Shown here: positions 60,977 to 64,000 of the stretch, in pieces
How the letters are laid out: every line of letters starts with the position of its first letter
How positions within the stretch are numbered: the stretch's first letter is position 1
From: Actinomycetospora lemnae
GTDB lineage: Bacteria; Actinomycetota; Actinomycetes; Mycobacteriales; Pseudonocardiaceae
Assembly: GCF_028737315.1 (NCBI RefSeq)
Contig: NZ_JAQZAO010000005.1
Coordinates: forward strand, 248,001-312,000
Direction of reading: 5' to 3'
DNA: 64,000 nt
Notes under the pieces: model-generated
The model's database searches: none
Told to the model about the DNA's origin: nothing
Seen by the model: only the letters and a program-made list of their open reading frames with translations
Program-made: the position numbers and the translations under genes

Positions 60977-61935
60977 GCGACGAGCAGTCCCCACCGCGCG
61001 GCGCGGCGGGCGGCCGCCACCCGGTTGCGCGCCCCGGTCTTGGCCAGCACGTGCTCGACGTGCGTGGCCACGGTGCGCGGGCTGATCCCCAGCCGCGCGC
61101 CGATCTCGGGGTTGGAGAGGCCGTGGGCGACGCCGTCGAGCACCTCCAGCTCGCGCACCGTCAGCCCGGCGGGCGGGGCCACCGCCCGGTGCAGCACGAG
61201 CACCCCCGACGCGGTGGCGTGCAGCTCGACGCCGACGACCTCGCCCGCCGCCGTCACGAGGAGCACCGGACCGGGCACCGGCGCGCCCGCCAGGACGTCC
61301 GCGACGACCCCGGCGAGCGGCGACGGCGGTGTGACGAGGTCGGGCCGCGCGCCCGCCGACAGCACCGCCACGCGGTCCGCGCGCTCGACCAGCAGCCCGT
61401 CCGTGCCGTCGTCCCCGAGCCCGGCCGTCCGCGGCGCCGGCACGGGGACCGGGTCGAGCGCGGCGGCCAGGTCGGGGGCGAGCAGCTCGAGCAGGGCGAC
61501 GGTGTCGTCGTCGGGATGCCGGGCGTCGAGCATGCTGGCGTTGACCATGCCCACGTAGCGGTCGTCGGCGGCGAAGAGGCAGAGCGTGAGGCCGTCGCGG
61601 AAGCCCTGCGGGACGATGATCCGCTCGAAGATCTCGCCGCGCCGCCGGGCCGGCGCCAGGTCCCGCACCCGCACGGCGTGCCGGCCCGCGCGGACGGCGG
61701 TGAACAGGCGGTCGGTGTGCATCCGGGTGTCGACGATGACGTCGACGGCGGCGGGGTAGGACGATGCGAGCGTCCGGTGCCCGCCGGTCGCCGGGTCGTG
61801 GACGGCGAGCGAGACGCAGTCGGCGGGGACGACCTCGCCCAGGCCGGCGAGCACGGCGCGGGCGGCGCCCGGGGAACGGCTCCCGTGGCGCCGGAGGAAC
61901 GACCGCAGCTCGCGGGCGGCCGCGACCGCGGACAT
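60973..61935 (-). CDS. LuxR-type regulator with GAF-like sensor
   Basis: 320 residues. An N-terminal sensor of about 160 residues (LGEVVPADCVSLAVHDPATG, RIIVPQGFRDGLTLCLFAAD) resembles a GAF/PAS domain. The C-terminal HTH reads LTVRELEVLDGVAHGLSNPE, IGARLGISPRTVATHVEHVL, AKTGARNRVAAA, the classical LuxR/NarL helix-turn-helix. There is no receiver Asp pocket. Its target may be the adjacent amidase or the convergent operon. ATG start; divergent from the amidase. Confidence 0.87.
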   Translation of the reverse strand: MSAVAAARELRSFLRRHGSRSPGAARAVLAGLGEVVPADCVSLAVHDPATGGHRTLASSYPAAVDVIVDTRMHTDRLFTAVRAGRHAVRVRDLAPARRRGEIFERIIVPQGFRDGLTLCLFAADDRYVGMVNASMLDARHPDDDTVALLELLAPDLAAALDPVPVPAPRTAGLGDDGTDGLLVERADRVAVLSAGARPDLVTPPSPLAGVVADVLAGAPVPGPVLLVTAAGEVVGVELHATASGVLVLHRAVAPPAGLTVRELEVLDGVAHGLSNPEIGARLGISPRTVATHVEHVLAKTGARNRVAAARRAARWGLLVA

Positions 61936-62035
61936 GCTCGGAAGCTACGCGGGACCGCACCGCCCGACCAGGGCCGACGGGCGCATCCGTCAACCGACCG
62001 ATGTCCCGGCAGGCCACGCGGCCCAGCATCGGCGC

Positions 62036-63484
62036 ATGACACCCGACGAGTACGCCGAGCTCGACGCCACGGGCCTCGCCGAGCTCCTGAGCAAGGGCGA
62101 GGTCAGCAGCGACGAGGCGCGTGCGGCCGCCGTCGCCGCGCTGGACGCCGCCGCGCCGCTGAACGCGCTGGTCGGCGAGCGTTTCGACGCGCCGCTGGAG
62201 TACGCCGCCGACGGGCCGTTCGCGGGCGTCCCCTTCGCCATCAAGGACCTCATCGTGCACGCCGCGGGCGTCCCCCAGCGGGCCGGCACGCGCCTGCTCG
62301 GCGACGGCGTCCCGATGCCGGCCGACACCCACCTCATGACCCGCTTCCGCCGCGCCGGGCTCGCGACCCTCGCCCTGACGGCCACCCCGGAGCTGGGGTT
62401 CAACGCGACGACCGAGTCGGTCGCGACCGGCGCCGTCCACAACCCGTGGGACACCTCCCGCAGCCCCGGCGGGTCGTCCGGCGGCTCGGCGGCCCTCGTC
62501 GCGGCGCGGGCACTGCCGGTCGCGCACGCCAACGACGGGGGCGGCTCCATCCGCATCCCCGCCGCGGCCTGCGGCCTGGTGGGCCTCAAGCCGAGCCAGG
62601 GACGCACCTCGCCGGGCCCCGACTACGCCGACCCCCTGCTCGGCATGGGCGTCGAGTTCGCCGTCACCCGCACCGTGCGCGACACCGCCGGGCTGCTCGA
62701 CGCGGTGCACGGGTACGAGCCCGGCGACCGCTACCTGCTGCCCGACCCGCCGCGGCCCTACGCCGACGAGGTGGCCGCGGGGAGCCGGCGGCTGCGGGTG
62801 GCGCTGTGGACCACCCCGTTCTCCGGGCACGGCTCGGTCGACCCGCGGTGCACCGCGGCGACGGAGGCGGCCGCGCGGACCCTCGAGGGCCTGGGCCACG
62901 CGGTGGAGGTCGCCGGCCCGGAGCTCGACGCGGAGGCGTTCGACGCCGCGAACCTCGTCGCCTGGACCAGCTTCCTCGCCGACGGCGTCGACGTGCTCGC
63001 CGGCGCCCTCGGCGTGACGCCCGGACCGGAGCACCTCGAGGCGGCGACCCTGGCGTGCGCCGAGCACGGCCGGACCCTCGGCGCGAAGGACCTGTACGCC
63101 GCGGACCGCGTCTTCAACGCGACCCGGCGGGCGGTCGCGGCGTTCCACCAGCAGTACGACGTGGTCCTGACGCCGACGATGAACGTCCCGAACACGCCGC
63201 TCGGGTACCTGGACCAGGACGACGCCTCGCGGGACGCCCGCGGTTGGTACGACCACATCTTCTCGACGGCCGGCTTCACGGCGCTGTCGAACGTCACCGG
63301 CAACCCGGCGATCTCGCTGCCGCTCGGGCGCACCGAGGAGGGCTGGCCGGTCGGGGTGCAGGTCGTCGCGCCGTACGGCGACGAGTCGACGCTGATCGCG
63401 CTGGCCGCCGACCTCGAGCGCGCGACGCCCTGGATCGCGCACCGGCCGCCGGGTGGCTCCGCCACGTGCGCGGAGCGCACCTAG
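62036..63484 (+). CDS. Amidase signature family hydrolase
   Basis: 482 residues. The Ser-cisSer-Lys triad is visible: K70 in PFAIKDLIVHAAGVPQRAGT, and the two serines in SRSPGGSSGGSAALVAARAL with HANDGGGSIRIPAAACGLVG. Length fits amidases that release ammonia from amides, for example of aromatic or small aliphatic compounds; it lacks GatA context. ATG 62036 has no clear ribosome site and may be leaderless (CAGCAT six bases upstream). The TAG stop shares CTAG with the convergent SRPBCC gene. Confidence 0.9.
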   Translation: MTPDEYAELDATGLAELLSKGEVSSDEARAAAVAALDAAAPLNALVGERFDAPLEYAADGPFAGVPFAIKDLIVHAAGVPQRAGTRLLGDGVPMPADTHLMTRFRRAGLATLALTATPELGFNATTESVATGAVHNPWDTSRSPGGSSGGSAALVAARALPVAHANDGGGSIRIPAAACGLVGLKPSQGRTSPGPDYADPLLGMGVEFAVTRTVRDTAGLLDAVHGYEPGDRYLLPDPPRPYADEVAAGSRRLRVALWTTPFSGHGSVDPRCTAATEAAARTLEGLGHAVEVAGPELDAEAFDAANLVAWTSFLADGVDVLAGALGVTPGPEHLEAATLACAEHGRTLGAKDLYAADRVFNATRRAVAAFHQQYDVVLTPTMNVPNTPLGYLDQDDASRDARGWYDHIFSTAGFTALSNVTGNPAISLPLGRTEEGWPVGVQVVAPYGDESTLIALAADLERATPWIAHRPPGGSATCAERT

Positions 63485-63921
63485 ACCGGCAGCCGCCCGA
63501 GGACGTCCTGGAGCGACCGCTCCGCGTCGTCGCCCAGGCGTCCGAGGGCGGGGGAGACCACCGGCGTGGCGACCTTCGCGGCGCCCTTCAGCGTGAGGTC
63601 GGCGCGGTAGGTCACGACCGTCCCCGACCCGTCGGCGACCATCGTGATGTCGTCCTGGCTGGTGACGGTCTCGTTCTCGCCGCGGATGCGCAGGTGCCCG
63701 GGCTCGTCGACCTCGAGGGTGTAGACGAGCTCGGTGCGCTTGCCGCGGAACTCGGAGACGTTGCGCCACTGCTTGCCCACCGCGATCGGCGCCGACGGGT
63801 CCAGCGGCTCGCAGGAGATCGTCGGGGCGTCCCACTCCTCGGTGTTGGCGACGTCGCGCAGGTAGGCCTGCACGGTCGCGACGGGGGCGGGCGAGTGCAC
63901 GGTGCGCTCGATGGTGGGCAT
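63481..63921 (-). CDS. SRPBCC-family (polyketide cyclase/START-like) protein
   Basis: 146 residues. TIERTVHSPAPVATVQAYLR, DVANTEEWDAPTISCEPLDP, WRNVSEFRGKRTELVYTLEV and GTVVTYRADLTLKGAAKVAT are typical of SRPBCC proteins that bind hydrophobic ligands. It is unrelated in detail to the gas vesicle SRPBCC protein. Tail-to-tail overlap with the amidase. Confidence 0.85.
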   Translation of the reverse strand: MPTIERTVHSPAPVATVQAYLRDVANTEEWDAPTISCEPLDPSAPIAVGKQWRNVSEFRGKRTELVYTLEVDEPGHLRIRGENETVTSQDDITMVADGSGTVVTYRADLTLKGAAKVATPVVSPALGRLGDDAERSLQDVLGRLPV

Positions 63922-63962
63922 GGCGGCGGATACCCGCGCCGGGTGCGGGCCACGACGACGGC

Positions 63963-63968
63963 TACCGT
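63963..63968 (+). promoter_or_regulatory. -10 box TACCGT, leaderless arrangement
   Basis: Exactly seven bases before ATG 63976, the same spacing as at 38074 and 21779. Confidence 0.5.
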
Positions 63969-63975
63969 CGGTGGC

Positions 63976-64000
63976 ATGGGTGCGGATCCGGACCTCGACG
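63976..64000 (+). CDS. Start of a gene cut by the window end
   Basis: Eight codons are visible, beginning MGADPDLD. The start is supported only by the -10 box at the leaderless distance. Nothing can be said about the product. Confidence 0.4.

Noticed and set aside
1-64000. tRNA, rRNA, insertion sequences, prophage or integrative element ends
   Set aside because: Looked for tRNA-like cloverleaf ends, transposase motifs and flanking direct repeats; none seen. The locus looks chromosomal.

Overview
The window is high-GC actinobacterial DNA with the usual signs: GTG starts, 4-base ATGA/GTGA gene overlaps, an F420-dependent oxidoreductase, and arabinogalactan genes (an Emb-type arabinosyltransferase, an AftA-like enzyme and a GlfT2-like galactofuranosyltransferase). 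The arabinogalactan genes point to a cell wall of the mycobacterial type. The overall mix suggests the Pseudonocardiaceae (Pseudonocardia or Actinomycetospora-like), but this is inferred from content and not from a marker gene. I found no rRNA, tRNA, insertion sequence or CRISPR array.

1-8.3 kb is mixed housekeeping: the 5' end of a PknG-like gene that lacks the ATP-binding lysine, peptide chain release factor 3, an F420/LLM oxidoreductase, a PASTA protein coupled to an RsbW-like ATPase, a Tap-type lipoprotein peptidase, and nhaA behind a possibly structured leader.

8.4-18.5 kb is a gas vesicle locus. A ParA-like ATPase and a winged-helix protein come first, then a regulatory stretch with repeated GTTCGG motifs, then a membrane-active Ala/Ser-rich protein, a START-like protein, gvpA, gvpF, gvpG, gvpO, gvpJ, gvpL, gvpS and gvpK, and an Asp23-family protein. 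Several of these carry long charged, repeat-built disordered tails; the largest is on GvpO (basic repeats followed by acidic repeats). The pairing of gas vesicle genes with a ParA gene and polyampholyte tails is the most unusual system seen here.

18.5-52.4 kb is a cell-envelope polysaccharide locus. It holds dTDP-rhamnose genes (rfbC, rfbB, rfbA; no rfbD in the window), aconitase and four small proteins, two flippases, the Emb protein, the AftA-like protein, GlfT2, several GT2/GT4/GT-C glycosyltransferases, five methyltransferases, and three acyltransferase-SGNH proteins, one of which has lost its acyltransferase active site. Plausibly these build, decorate and export arabinogalactan and a second glycan.

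52.7-61 kb is one tightly overlapping operon: a DMT transporter, a membrane protein, a lysyl-tRNA synthetase/lysyl-PG synthase fusion with its domains in the reverse order to mycobacterial LysX, two tandem ATGA-coupled micro-ORFs, an anchored protein, an APC transporter and an esterase. It looks like a lipid aminoacylation module. The window closes with a LuxR regulator, an amidase, an SRPBCC protein and the first codons of one more gene.

Many genes start 7-8 bases after a TANNNT -10 box, which indicates leaderless transcripts. One such transcript begins with a 10-codon micro-ORF coupled to a glycosyltransferase (38087). Another gene (24593) appears to begin with ATC.
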